A stretch of 64,000 bases of DNA from Prostheceraeus crozeri (Eukaryota > Platyhelminthes > Polycladida > Euryleptidae). Below the pieces are notes generated by a model. That model did no database searches. It worked only from the letters and a program-made list of their open reading frames with translations, and was not told where the DNA came from. Below, piece by piece: positions 41,480-51,442 of this stretch. The position numbers and the translations under genes are program-made. Position 1 is the stretch's first letter. Every line of letters begins with the position of its first letter. The stretch lies in contig CAJQUW010014363.1 of NCBI GenBank assembly GCA_907163375.1, positions 434,001 to 498,000 on the forward strand, given 5' to 3'.

Positions 41480-42580
41480 TCAGGCTGGCATGGAGACACT
41501 TTTTGGTTGGATGGCGTTATAGCAAATTATAGACTCGTCCAGACTTCGGTAGACGAGTACTTCACCGTCCAAATGATTATCCCGAATAGGGATGTGAAAC
41601 TCAAACAACCTATCCTCATTCACACGATTCCACTCATCCCTCATGCGCTCCAACTTCTCAAACGCCTGCCTCTCATCACCCCGCCGAGCCACAGTCCTCT
41701 CCAACTCAACATTCCTCGCTCTCAACACACTCATCTCCTTCATCATCTCTTCAAACTTCGCTTCTGCATCTCTCATTCTTCTCTCCGCAGCACTCCCACT
41801 CTTCTCACAGTCATCATTCTTCTCTTCCAACTCTCGCGTCTTATTCTTCAAATCAGTCACACTACGCCTCATTCTAATATTCTCATCCGCTACCTCCTTC
41901 GACTTCAGTTCCTTCTTTTTCAACTCATCCAACTCCTTCACGACTTCATCCTTCACCTTCTTCAAACTCTCATACTTATTCACCAACAAATCATGCGCCA
42001 TCTGCTGCGATACATGCCTCTTCTCTTCATCCTTCAACCACCTCGCCGACTGCATTCGAATCCCACCACTCTTCACTTTTGGGGAAGATGAGCTCTTCGG
42101 GGGGTCGGTGATGACAATGTTTGACACCTCCGACGACGAAGAGCTCAACTTCCTCACACGCTTCCTCACACGCTCCCTATCTAAATCCACATCATCCTCA
42201 TCATCACTCTCAAGCACTCTCTTTCGCCCAATCTCAGCCTCCAACGACGCAACTGCTCTCGCCAACTCATCATTCTCAACAACATTCTCAACCTTACCCT
42301 CCCGCTCTATCGCCAACATTCGCTCCCTCTCTTCAACAATCAACTGCGTGAATCGAAAGTCATTCACCAAACCTCCACTACAGTCAGCATGCACTCTGTA
42401 AAAACGCGCCTCATCCTCATCACCCTTCAACACTCTACACTTCACACACGCAACCCTATTCAGGATAATCATGTGGTCGGTGCCCGCCTTCTTGACATGC
42501 GCCTTGGTGTCCGCACTGCGATTGATTCGCCCACATGTACACATTTTAATATGAAATTTGCGGTTCTTATCGTTAGCCAT
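41480..42580 (-). CDS. Cassette protein 3: zinc-like N-terminus and coiled coil, 366 aa
   Basis: Leftward frame from ATG 42580. The N-terminus has spaced cysteines (MCTCGRINRS, ACVKCRVLK). The middle holds an acidic/basic stretch (LESDDEDDVDLDRERVRKRV) and a serine run. Residues from about 195 to 305 form a long coiled coil rich in Lys, Glu and Leu (VKDEVVKELDELKKKELKSK and on). The end is globular (FHIPIRDNHLDGEVLVYRSL). No family recognised; a structural or transcriptional adaptor is possible. A likely 5' intron separates it from its TATA box. Base use is GC-richer than in the capsid genes, hinting at a different origin. Confidence 0.65.
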   Translation of the reverse strand: MANDKNRKFHIKMCTCGRINRSADTKAHVKKAGTDHMIILNRVACVKCRVLKGDEDEARFYRVHADCSGGLVNDFRFTQLIVEERERMLAIEREGKVENVVENDELARAVASLEAEIGRKRVLESDDEDDVDLDRERVRKRVRKLSSSSSEVSNIVITDPPKSSSSPKVKSGGIRMQSARWLKDEEKRHVSQQMAHDLLVNKYESLKKVKDEVVKELDELKKKELKSKEVADENIRMRRSVTDLKNKTRELEEKNDDCEKSGSAAERRMRDAEAKFEEMMKEMSVLRARNVELERTVARRGDERQAFEKLERMRDEWNRVNEDRLFEFHIPIRDNHLDGEVLVYRSLDESIICYNAIQPKSVSMPA

Positions 42581-42599
42581 GCCTGAGATTTCTTGTTAA

Positions 42600-43162
42600 C
42601 TGTAAGATAATGAAATTTGTATAAGTTTGGAATCATGTAGTACAGTCATATTCCTAAAGCATTACACTTAGTGAGGAATGATAGATTTGAGTATAGTGAG
42701 TGGCACTCGATCCCGTCGACAGCCCGAAGGCCTTGTACTGATCACTAGGGAAGTGGGAGATCTTCCCCGATACCCGCTATTTACAGCTGAAGACATCATT
42801 GTCACTGCCCCGAAGTGGTAACAGCAACGCCGAGTCAAAGTTAGTGATCAGTAGCTGGGATCTAACCCCTCAAAGCTGCCTTAGACTTAGTTAAATTTCA
42901 AATCTGATAGCAGATTTGAACTCAACATACTTGAAAACCTTAGTCTACATGTTAAAACTTTGAAAAAACTGAAAATTAAGAATTTTTAAAAAATTCCGCA
43001 TTTTACTACTCATACTACTTTTAAAAAATTTTATCAGTGGTAAAGACACTATCAAACTCTATCATACAAACTTTGAAGTAAGAAGATAGCTTGCCTACTT
43101 CAAAAGATAGAGTCCTTTGAAACACCCGATATCGGGAGCTCAGAGCGACGACCGTCGCTTAC
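42600..43162 (-). other. Candidate 5' UTR intron of cassette gene 3
   Basis: Minus-strand donor GAG|GTAAGC at 43162 lies about 40 bases after the TATA box. Possible acceptors are TTATCTTACAG ending at 42600 or AATCTCAG ending at 42583, just before ATG 42580. This would explain why the promoter lies 600 bases from the coding frame. Confidence 0.45.
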
Positions 43163-43203
43163 CTCGTCTTTCGATGAAATGATCAGACTTACGTTGTCGG
43201 GGG

Positions 43204-43211
43204 TTTATATA
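43204..43211 (-). promoter_or_regulatory. TATA box of cassette gene 3
   Basis: Minus-strand TATATAAA followed by CCCCCG, the same TATATAAACC context as at 38555. A short hairpin (GCGACG/CGTCGC) lies just downstream. Confidence 0.5.
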
Positions 43212-43436
43212 TGCTCGGAAGAAAACTTAAAATGGCTCTATCTCCGAAAGTATTCATCGTAGCGACATGCGGTTTGTTGCAAACAATTTGTCTCATCATT
43301 CTCTATCATATGACACCTAAACCATTCTCATATAACCACGGGAAGTTGGTCCGTCAGCACATGTCCATGGAACATGCCACAAGTGAAAAAATTCCTTAGT
43401 GTGAGAGCTCCAGTGTGGTGAAAATTTTGAAAAATT

Positions 43437-43640
43437 TAAAACTTCCGAATTTCGACCTGGGACCTTTACCAAAACATTTTTCATCAAATTTCACGGACCC
43501 CCCCTCGTTCGGAGAAATTTGATGAAAAATGTTTTGGTGAAGGTCCCAGGTCGAAATGCGACACTTTAGAAAATTTTCAAAATTTTACCCATACAAAGTC
43601 ACTCTGACACTTAGGATTTTTTCAGGTGAGCTCCGACCTA
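43437..43640. repeat. Extra inverted and direct copies of inner TIR sequence
   Basis: CGACCTGGGACCTTTACCAA (43460 region) pairs with a downstream inverted copy (GGTGAAGGTCCCAGGTCG) around a C-run. The second arm continues as a direct duplicate of 43799-43924, ending with CTTAGGATTTTTTCAGGTGAGCT. The right end therefore carries a duplicated inner TIR module that the left end lacks. Confidence 0.85.
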
Positions 43641-43723
43641 AAATCTTGTAACAGCTCTAACTTTTGAACGGCTGGTCCGATTGACTCGCGGCAAAAATGG
43701 CGTCGAGCAGTTTTTTCTCCTCT

Positions 43724-44133
43724 TTCAAACGAGTAGCTGTAAGACAAAATCCGTCCACTAGAAGCCAAGATCGAAGCTAGCTCTCCCGAGGGGGGGGTCA
43801 GTGAAATTTGATGAAAAATGTTTTGGTGAAGGTCCCAGGTCGAAATGCCACACTTTGGAAAATTTTCAAAATTTTGTCCATACAAAGTCACTCTGACACT
43901 TAGGATTTTTTCAGGTGAGCTACGACAGTCCACCCTCCCAACCTGGCCGGCACACCACGCCAACCTGGACAGCACATCACCGCGCGCTACGACGGCCGGC
44001 CAGAGGGGGGGGACGTCAGACTCGAAGCAACACGGCGGCACACCACGACCGACTCGACGGACAGGAGGGGGGGGGGGACGTCAGCGACGGCGGCCATCTT
44101 GCGCGGTCCAGTGCTGGAGTTTTGCTTACTACT
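43724..44133. repeat. Polinton right terminal inverted repeat
   Basis: Inverted match to 19066-19543, ending CCAGTGCTGGAGTTTTGCTT then ACTACT at 44133. It is shorter than the left copy because GC-rich modules were lost. It contains G8-G10 runs. ATCACT follows. Confidence 0.9.
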
Positions 44134-44280
44134 ATCACTCATACAAGAAGCACGCACGGTAGACAGCAGACTTAACTATGCTGAATTTATCAAAAATCAA
44201 AGGCAACCAAATCAGTGGTTTAAGCTCAGAAAACTTGAATTTTTCTTGAAATTCTAACATACGATGACACTAATAATTAT

Positions 44281-45638
44281 GTGTATGATCAGTTTACGGG
44301 CTTAACAGATTCGCAGACTGCGGAGATAATTGAGTCGACAGCAGATTTTGACGACACTTCTTATCCCGATCTGAGTGATGAAATTATGAGGGAAATTGCA
44401 AAAACAGAGGAGGATGCGAAAAATAAGCGCACAAGTGACCAGACGAAGCAGAACATTAGCAAGTTTAAATCATTCTTCGTGATGAAAAGCTACCAACAAA
44501 CATTGAAGAAATGCCACTGAAATATCTGTCACAATACCTTCGCTTCTGGTACAGTAAATTCGCTTCTGGTACAGGGAATTTCTACAGCCCATGTACGCTA
44601 ATATGTATGCGGGCGGGAATTCACCGTTACTTGAGCGCAGACACAGGACGACAGGTCAATATTTTGAAAGACGTTGAATTTAATCAAGCAAATAACATGA
44701 TAAAATGGATGATTGCCAAATATCTTAAGTCGACGAAAACGATCAACAATCAAAACAGTGCGCGGTCAATTGATTCAACTGATTTGTTGAAGCTTGGTGA
44801 CAATTTTTCAAGAAAAAATCCTCAAGTTTTGCAACACGAGGTAATTTTTCTAATCATTTACCACTTTGCCTATCGAGGAAGAAAGTGGATGAGGAATCTC
44901 CAAAAGGAATCTCTTGTCTTCTCAGTGGATAGCGACAATCGTGAATTCATTGTGTGTAATAAAACTCTTGAAGAAAAAAATGTGAGATCAACACTCAATA
45001 AAAGGAATTACGAGAATATTAAAGACATTGTGATGTATTCAAAACCAGAGAAGAAAGATGAATGTCCTGTTGAAGCCATCCGACTATATTTGAGCAAGAT
45101 CCCCGATAATTGCACATGCTTATTCCCGAAGCCGCTGCAGAAATCAAAAATGGAGAGTGGCGGTTGGAAGAGTAATGCTACATGGTACTCGGATACACAA
45201 GTCGTGGGGAAGCATTTGTTGAATGATGCAATGAAAATCATTTCAAGGGAAGCAGACCTAAACGCAATTTACACCAATCACTGTGTGCGTGCAACAGTCG
45301 TTTCGGAGATGTTCTCAAAAGGGTACACAACGGACCAGATTCAAACGTTTACTGGTCATAAAAGGAATGATTCGGTGCAGCGCTATATTAAACGTGTAAC
45401 ACCGACAAAGAAAATGAAGGTATCACATGATTTAAGCAGCAGTATTCACCGATCCGAAACCCAACAAAGGGATATTTGTATTGAGGACAACAGTGGATCG
45501 ACATCATCCCAGGTTTTTTCAACTCATTATTCTGTTTCTGAAACAAAGACAACTGTATCAAGCGAGTCTAGAACTGTTCGGCGCCCGACCTCAATTCTGA
45601 GAAAGAATGGGTTTGTGCTAGAATTTTATTTGGATTAG
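44281..45638 (+). pseudogene. Crypton-type tyrosine recombinase, one frameshift
   Basis: Rightward recombinase with all catalytic elements: Arg in AYRGRKWMRNL, His and Arg in YTNHCVRATVV, the second His in TGHKRNDSVQRY and the nucleophile Tyr in the same motif. The N-terminal helical domain is split by a frame change near 44485; downstream, 375 codons are open from 44511. The long Ser/Thr-rich C-terminus (after 45420) is unlike typical Cryptons and may be regulatory. It belongs to the element interrupted by the Polinton. It is similar in design to 4012-5149. Confidence 0.8.
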
Positions 45639-45773
45639 AATGGACAGCACTTGTAATATGAGTAATTTCTATGTTTGCACAGTTTGCTTATGTTCTCTGT
45701 TCTTTCAGATTTTTTGGCATAGAGTTTTCTGCCGGACAATAATGCGGTTTTTAATTCAATGCAAATTCATATA

Positions 45774-45828
45774 TCAATCAGCGGACAATAATGCCAACTA
45801 CGGCATTAGTGTCCGCTGATTGATGTAG
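45774..45828. repeat. Hairpin related to the one at 18610
   Basis: ATCAATCAGCGGACAATAAT pairs with ATTAGTGTCCGCTGATTGAT around CCAACTACGG-like loop bases. It shares the GGACA..AATGC / GCATT.GTGTCC core with the 18610 hairpin. It lies 13 bases inside the inverted repeat at 45841. Confidence 0.7.
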
Positions 45829-46363
45829 ACATCGACAGGAATTTCATCATTTTTGGGTTAGAATAATCTCTATGATTACTGCTTCCATAGAGCAGTAAAG
45901 GTTATGCTTATTTTGTCATCTTTATTGCCTTCCTTCATTGAAATACATTAGCACATAAAACGTTTTTCATCCGTTATCAAATTCAATAAACTCTATTTCA
46001 AGAAAAAAAGGTTTTACAAAAGGATGAACACTACAAGTAATAAAAAGTTATACTACCTAGCAAACAGACAGTATTCCCTCGCTGCATTTAGGCTGTCATT
46101 TGAAAGGTAATACAGGGTGGGCGGAAATTAAATGCTTAATAGAAAATGCCTCTATTTTTGGTGCTATTAGTCAGTTTTATCTACCTTTCCTGGAGAATGC
46201 GCACTACGTTAAGGAGTTATTATCGCCAAAGTTTCATTCGAAAATATGCTGTACTTTCTCTTCTAGATGACTTTAAGATTAAGTTAATCGATTAATCATC
46301 CACACCATTTTCTGTTCTGTGCATTTATGACTAGTGATGACGATTCATTTACAACCCTTTCGA

Positions 46364-46460
46364 CCAGAATTAGACAGGTCGTCTCTTCTTCCGTTTGACT
46401 AGAAGGGAAGCATTGGAACATGTTACGTAAATGAAATGGCACAATCTCCTGACTAAATAC
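46364..46460 (-). repeat. Fragment of the foldback family (central spacer)
   Basis: Inverse match to the spacer of the palindrome at 49035-49985 (AGAATTAGACAGGTCGTCTC; AAGGGAAGCATTGGAACATG). No arms remain. Confidence 0.65.
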
Positions 46461-46734
46461 CGTAGCAATTGAAGGTTGCATCACGACTGACGATCGAGAG
46501 CGAAGCCCGAGATCGACAAACGATGTTGCAACCGAATTGTTAGACTCTGTTTTTTTGGACAGAGTAATGTAAGCGATTTATCACCACACTTAGCCGATTT
46601 CTATGTAATTGCTTGAACTATTAGGGAATTTGTACTTTATTGTTCCTCAATGAATGGCATAGAAATCGTTTTTCAACCATAGATATCTATAACTAGCAAT
46701 TTCGGCTGGTCAACAGTTTGCAGATGTGTTTTGG

Positions 46735-46762
46735 AACGCTATCTTAGCGCTATGATAGCGTT
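46735..46762. repeat. 28-bp palindromic site, left of recombinase
   Basis: AACGCTATCTTAGCG followed by CTATGATAGCGTT, a near-perfect palindrome. The same 28-mer with two changes occurs at 48692-48719. Confidence 0.8.
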
Positions 46763-47058
46763 ATCCGACAAACTAAGTATTTCAGAACGCGCTATTCTTT
46801 ATCATGAAGCGCCAATCTATGCGCTATTTATTGAAGTTCTGAGAAACGCTACTTAACACAATAGGAAATTGGTTGTTGTCTGTAATTGTAAATGAAAGCT
46901 ATCTTATTTTATGCACCTTTTTGGCGGAATGTTTTTGCATGTTTACTACTTGTCAAGTTACAAGAGTTCCAACAGCAACATCAGTATTAAAACTTATATT
47001 CAGCTTTTTTTTTTGTTTTCTAATTGAAAACAATTAATTCCAGATCTAATTTATTAAT

Positions 47059-48249
47059 TTAGAAAGACACATTTATATTGAAATCAAAATCAATTTGATC
47101 AATGGATGTATGAAAGCAATTACATAATTTAGTCTTTGGTTTAGGCGGGTCTAGAAGGCTGCTAAGCATCACTTCTTGCTCCGGTCTTTTTCTTTTGTAT
47201 GCTTCAACAGCATTGCTTCGATGCCCAGTTCTTGATTTTATTAACTGCTCGTCTACATTTTCTCGGAATAGCCTTGTCGCACATGTTACTTTGCCAGAAT
47301 GTGCCGTGATGTATCCTTTGATATCGGCTATGGATGCAGCCTCCGGCAACAATTTTCTGATGGAATTGACTCCAACGGGAGAAGTGGCGAATCTGGGCTG
47401 GTCTGGGATAATGTTTCGTAGTGGTCGACGGTAAAATGCTCCCGTAAAAACACCCATGCTTCGAAGCCGGCTCACGTAAAGTTTCAATATCTTATATACC
47501 GATCGATTGTTATCGCTATCGTATTGTCGAACACTTGTATCTTGCGATCGCGGATTCCACCGGAAAAGACTTTGTTGCCGCGACCCGTGTACTCAAATTT
47601 CCCATGGTCGTCTTCTGAAAACGTGAATTGCTCCAGTTGCATCTGGCGATGCTCGTCGCACGCTCTGAGCCCGAAAACTTTACAGTTGTAGAAGTAAACG
47701 GCCCGCAATAGTCCATTTCCATCATGTAAGGAAAATGCATTGGTATCCCATAGTTTCGCCTCACTATCCTCTGATATCGGATCAGCTCTCTTGTGATGGG
47801 ATCCGATGCCCCGAGAAGTGAGATTTCTCATGCAGGCATCTAAAGCACGGACAAATTGCACAAAATTGAAATCCTCCTTATCCAATATATTGCAGTCGGG
47901 TCTTTCTTCTCGGATAAATCGGGCCAATCCGCAAACAATATTGTAAATAGTATTGGGAGGATACTCGGTTCCATCCTGCCGTCGGATCTCGAATATAAAA
48001 TGTTTCAAGGCTCTTGTGGACAGCTCCAAAGGCTGACATTTCAAATCTGTTAGTTGGGGAACCAAGTAATCATTTTCTTGTGTTGTGGAAGACTTGTTGG
48101 TTTCTCCAAGTGGCCCAATCTTCATATAACTTTGTGCACCAGGAACTATTTCTAACGGTGTTCTTTGACCGTGAACATGAAACAACGCGATCAATGTCCT
48201 GAGACGACGCAATGGAAAATCGACTAGCGTCAAAGCTGTGGTCTGCCAT
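47059..48249 (-). pseudogene. DUF3504-type tyrosine recombinase, frameshifted
   Basis: Leftward relic. The start at 48249 gives MADHSFDASRFS and NTVRNSSWCTKLYEDWATWR, the usual N-terminal pattern of KIAA1958/ZMYM-like Crypton-derived recombinases. The middle (from 48080) includes KVFGLRACDEHRQMQLEQF (catalytic Arg). The end includes ITAHSGKVTCATRLF (His; the usual Arg is Lys here) and SRTGHRSNAVEAYKRK (His and Tyr). Frame changes occur near 48070 and 47500. It is flanked by copies of the 28-bp palindrome. It is inserted in a mariner-type element. Confidence 0.75.
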
Positions 48250-48541
48250 TGTGATCAGATGTGCTTAGGGTAAAATTCAGAAATCCTATTTATATATTAG
48301 TGATGAGAATTATTAACAAGTCAATCATTAAAGAATAGATTTCATATCAAATACAATCAGCAACTGCTTTATCAAAAGAAGACACTTATGAAAGAGTAAC
48401 AATACAACGCTATGAATTTGTATGGGCATTCATTCTGTCTATTCCCTTATTCCAACGCAACTAGGTGTGAAAGTCTTGACTGGCAACAGAATCTATTGTG
48501 TTCGCTGTTGTACAAAGAGATTATCAGCTATGTTATAAAGA

Positions 48542-48873
48542 AACGCTATCTTAGCGTATCTGGATAACAGAACAAGTCGAAATTACGGTTACATTCACAA
48601 TGTGCAATTACGAGCCATAGCAATCTTGGGTCAGATAATCAACAGATCAATCTATGCAGGCGGGCAGCGTTATTCTACTATAGCGCTAGAAAACGCTATC
48701 TTAGCGCTGTCATAGCGTTCGAAGTTAGAATAGCGTCACAAAATTGTGTTGAGACAGAGCCTTTCATACAAACTTCAGCGAGTGCAAATGTGGAAATACC
48801 TTGTCAGACAGTCTGACGCTATCTGTGTTTCATACAACTTACACAAGCTGTGAGGAGCTCGAACGCTATCTAA
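48542..48873. repeat. Cluster of AACGCTATCTTAGCG sites right of recombinase
   Basis: A half-site at 48542 (AACGCTATCTTAGCGTATC), the 28-bp palindrome at 48692-48719, and a partial site at 48862 (AACGCTATCTAAG). With 46735-46762 they bracket the recombinase gene. Confidence 0.7.
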
Positions 48874-49034
48874 GAAAGTGATATCTATGGTATTTCTTTA
48901 TTCAGCAGTTGAAACATGTGAAATTGCATCAACTGCACTTACATGAGGACGCAATGCAAGTGACTTAGAACTTCATGTTGATGTAACTGAAGCTACCACA
49001 GTTAATGCATATGCATGGCCTGAGTGTAACAATC

Positions 49035-49985
49035 CACAGAATTAGATTGTTTAATCGTATCACTTTGCTAGAAGTGCAAACTGATTCAACCAAATGGCAC
49101 ATGCAGGAACTTAATAAGTGGGCAAAAAGAAATTTTTAATACCTTGCAGAGATAGGAAAAATAGTCGTGCGTCGCTTGCGGATTGCTCTGAATTCCTTCA
49201 AAATGCTCCAATCGCCACGACTCCTTCAGATTCGAAGAATTCAGATCATTGCGCAAAAGTTTTCTCGATAATGTTGGGCCCTCCGATCATTTTAAAAAAA
49301 GTTAGCAGGCGCACGAAAAAACGTTCACAAACTTCTCTGTAGAACTTGACATCGACTGTGTCTCTTTGCTGTGTGATCCGGTTGATGAAAGTCACTGAAA
49401 CTTCGCACAACTTGACGTGTTTAATGTTGAACTGGCTGCTCATTGTTCGATTGCTGTGGTATTATGTCAGCAGATTGTGCCATTTCAATAACGTTACATG
49501 TTCCAATGCTTCCCTTCTAGTCAAACGGAAGAAGAGACGACCTGTCTAATTCTGTGGTACCAATCGAACAATGAGCAGGCAGTTCAACATTAAACACGCC
49601 AAATTGTGCAAAGTTTCAGTGACTGTTATCAACCAGATCACACAGCAAAGAGACACAGACGATGTCAAGTTCTACAGAGAAGTTTGTGAACGTTTTTTTC
49701 ATGCGCCTGCTAACTTTTTTAAAAATGATCGAAGGGCCAACATTATCGAGAAAACTTTTGCGCAATGATCTGAATTCTTCGAATCTGAAGGAGTCGTGGC
49801 GATCGAAGCATTTTGAAGGAATTCAGAGCAATCCGCAAGCGCAAGCGACGCACGACTATTTTTCCTATCTCTGTAAGGTATTAAAAATTTCTTTTTGCCC
49901 AACTATTAAGTTCCTGCATGTGCCATCTGTTTAAATCAGTCTGCACTTCTAGCAAAGTGATACGATTAAACAATCCAATTCTGTG
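49035..49985. repeat. 951-bp foldback palindrome
   Basis: Arms of about 415 bases (49035-49453 and 49561-49985) in inverted orientation around a 107-base spacer, beginning CACAGAATTAGATTGTTTAA. Each arm holds the same short frame (MSRQFNIKHAKLCKVSVT at 49571, and its inverted counterpart 49443-49246) of about 65 codons, ending IIEKTFAQ. Relatives lie at 5727, 46364 and 54715. It is a foldback-type non-autonomous transposon, or a small gene duplicated head to head. Confidence 0.85.
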
Positions 49986-50084
49986 CTTTCGACAGTTGCA
50001 ACTTGAACCCAGTCAGTGATTGCAAATCGAATTATTAAGAACAAAAGTCTATTGGATTGATTTTGTCATACCAATGCGCTTGTT

Positions 50085-51175
50085 ATGGCTGAGCGCTACA
50101 CGTTGACGGAGCGTACAGAATTAGCGGCTAGGTACGAAGTGTGGCAATCTGTCATAGCCGTACAAAGATGGTGGCGATCGGTGTATGGATCGCATGCTCA
50201 AGAGGATGCCAGAACAATCAACCGTCATTCTAAGCTCATGACGACCGGCTCAGTAGCAGATGCACACAGAAGCGAACGTTGTCAACATCCAACTTGCCGG
50301 AATCCTTGCAGATGGTCGAGGAGATGTTTTTAAGGAGCCCAGGAAAGCCAACCCGCCAGGGAGCTCGAGAAAGTGGACTGTCCCGCTACACAGTGCGAAC
50401 TGTGCTGAAGAAGGAGCTTGAATGGCGAGCGTGGAAGCCACACTACTGCCAATCGCTTTCTGCTGAAGACTGTGACATTCGGCTGGAGTTTGGGGAATCC
50501 ATGCTCTCCTGGCACGCGGAATGGCCCGGACTTTTCCGCAACATCATCTGGAGCGACGAGGCCGTGTTCCACGTCGGTGGCTACGTCAACCGCCACAATT
50601 GTCACTATTGGGCGGGAGAGGATCCTGGAGTTACCACTGAGAAGCTGCAGGCACGACCAAGTGTGACGGTATGGTGCGGCATGACTGCGGATTGGATTGT
50701 GGGTCCGGTACTTCTGCGCAACACCATGAATGCCGAGCGGTATCTCGCGATGTTGCAGAACGACGTCTGGCCGATTATCAGCACTTGGAACAACATTCAT
50801 GATGTTATCTTCATGCAAGATGGTGCTCCTCCACACTTTGCCCTGACTGTCCGTGACTGGCTCAGTGAGCACTTTCCTGGGCGCTGGCTAGGCCGTCGAG
50901 GGCCACTTGAGTGGCCGGCTAGGAGTCCTGATCTGACGTCGTGTGACTTCTTCCTTTGGGGTCGGGGCAAAGAAGAGGTCTATCGAACAAAACCGCAGAC
51001 ACTGGACGACCTGGAGGCCCGGATTCGTCAGGTCATTACTTCGGTGACGCCGGATTTTTTGTCTAAGTCAGTGGATGCTATCCCTCGACGTCTTCAGACT
51101 CTCGTCCAAAGAGGCACGTGTGTATGTGCACTTTCTTTGAATAAAGTATTCACATGGGATCTATTTTTTCTTTAA
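50085..51175 (+). pseudogene. mariner-type transposase (DUF4817 HTH), one frameshift
   Basis: The N-terminal helix-turn-helix reads MAERYTLTERTELAARYEVW then RWWRSVYG. The frame changes between 50279 and 50333. Downstream it is open and contains all three catalytic acids: NIIWSDEAVF, VIFMQDGAPPHF and SPDLTSCDFFLWG. The C-terminal helices end with LQTLVQRG. GC content is higher than the surroundings. One indel separates it from an intact gene, so inactivation looks recent. Confidence 0.88.
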
Positions 51176-51442
51176 TTACGAATATCGATTTTATAAATAA
51201 TTTATCAAAAGTATTTCTCGAAAAAATGAACTATAAATAATTTATAAAAAGTATTTCTCGAAAAAATGAACTTTTTTTCACAAGGCCATAATAAAAAAGT
51301 ACAGCATATTTTCGAATGAAACTTTGGCGATAATAACTCCCTAACGTAGTACACATTCTCCAGGAAAGGTAGATAAAACTGACAAATAGCACCAAAAATA
51401 GAGGCATTTTCTATTAAGCATCTAATTTCCGCCCGCCCTGTA

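Larger units (their letters stand above)
19066..44133 (+). mobile_element. Polinton/Maverick (polintovirus-like), 25,068 bp
   Basis: Bounded by the direct 6-bp duplication ATCACT (19060-19065 and 44134-44139), the size Polintons make. Both ends start AGTAGTAAGNAAAACT and continue as inverted repeats of 478 and 410 bp. The interior encodes PolB, retroviral-type integrase with chromodomain, FtsK/HerA-type ATPase, adenovirus-type cysteine protease and double-jelly-roll capsid protein, which is the full diagnostic set. It also carries accessory genes and an inserted piggyBac (38608-41205). Several core genes contain stops or frameshifts, so this copy should not be autonomous. Confidence 0.95.
18707..45864 (+). 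mobile_element. Crypton-bearing element split by the Polinton
   Basis: ATTCTAACCCAAAAAAGATG at 18707 and its inverted counterpart at 45841-45864 match at 23 of 24 bases. Subtracting the Polinton and one copy of its target duplication leaves about 2.1 kb holding the tyrosine recombinase frame at 44281-45638. Whether the 24-bp repeats are the true ends of the recombinase element or belong to another transposon is not settled, because animal Cryptons usually lack long inverted repeats. Confidence 0.5.
46113..51440 (+). mobile_element. mariner/Tc1-type element, 5.3 kb, with nested cargo
   Basis: Inverted repeats of 145 bp (46113-46257, 51296-51440), about 95 percent alike, start CAGGGTGGGCGGAAATTA and are flanked by TA on both sides. 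The transposase is at 50085-51175. The extra length is explained by a tyrosine recombinase unit (about 46.7-48.9 kb) and a 0.95-kb palindrome (49035-49985) between the left end and the transposase gene. Confidence 0.88.

Noticed and set aside
41643-42401. Long plus-strand frame of 252 codons
   Set aside because: It is the mirror of the lysine/glutamate-rich coiled-coil gene on the minus strand; the Ser/Phe/Leu-rich translation is a shadow.
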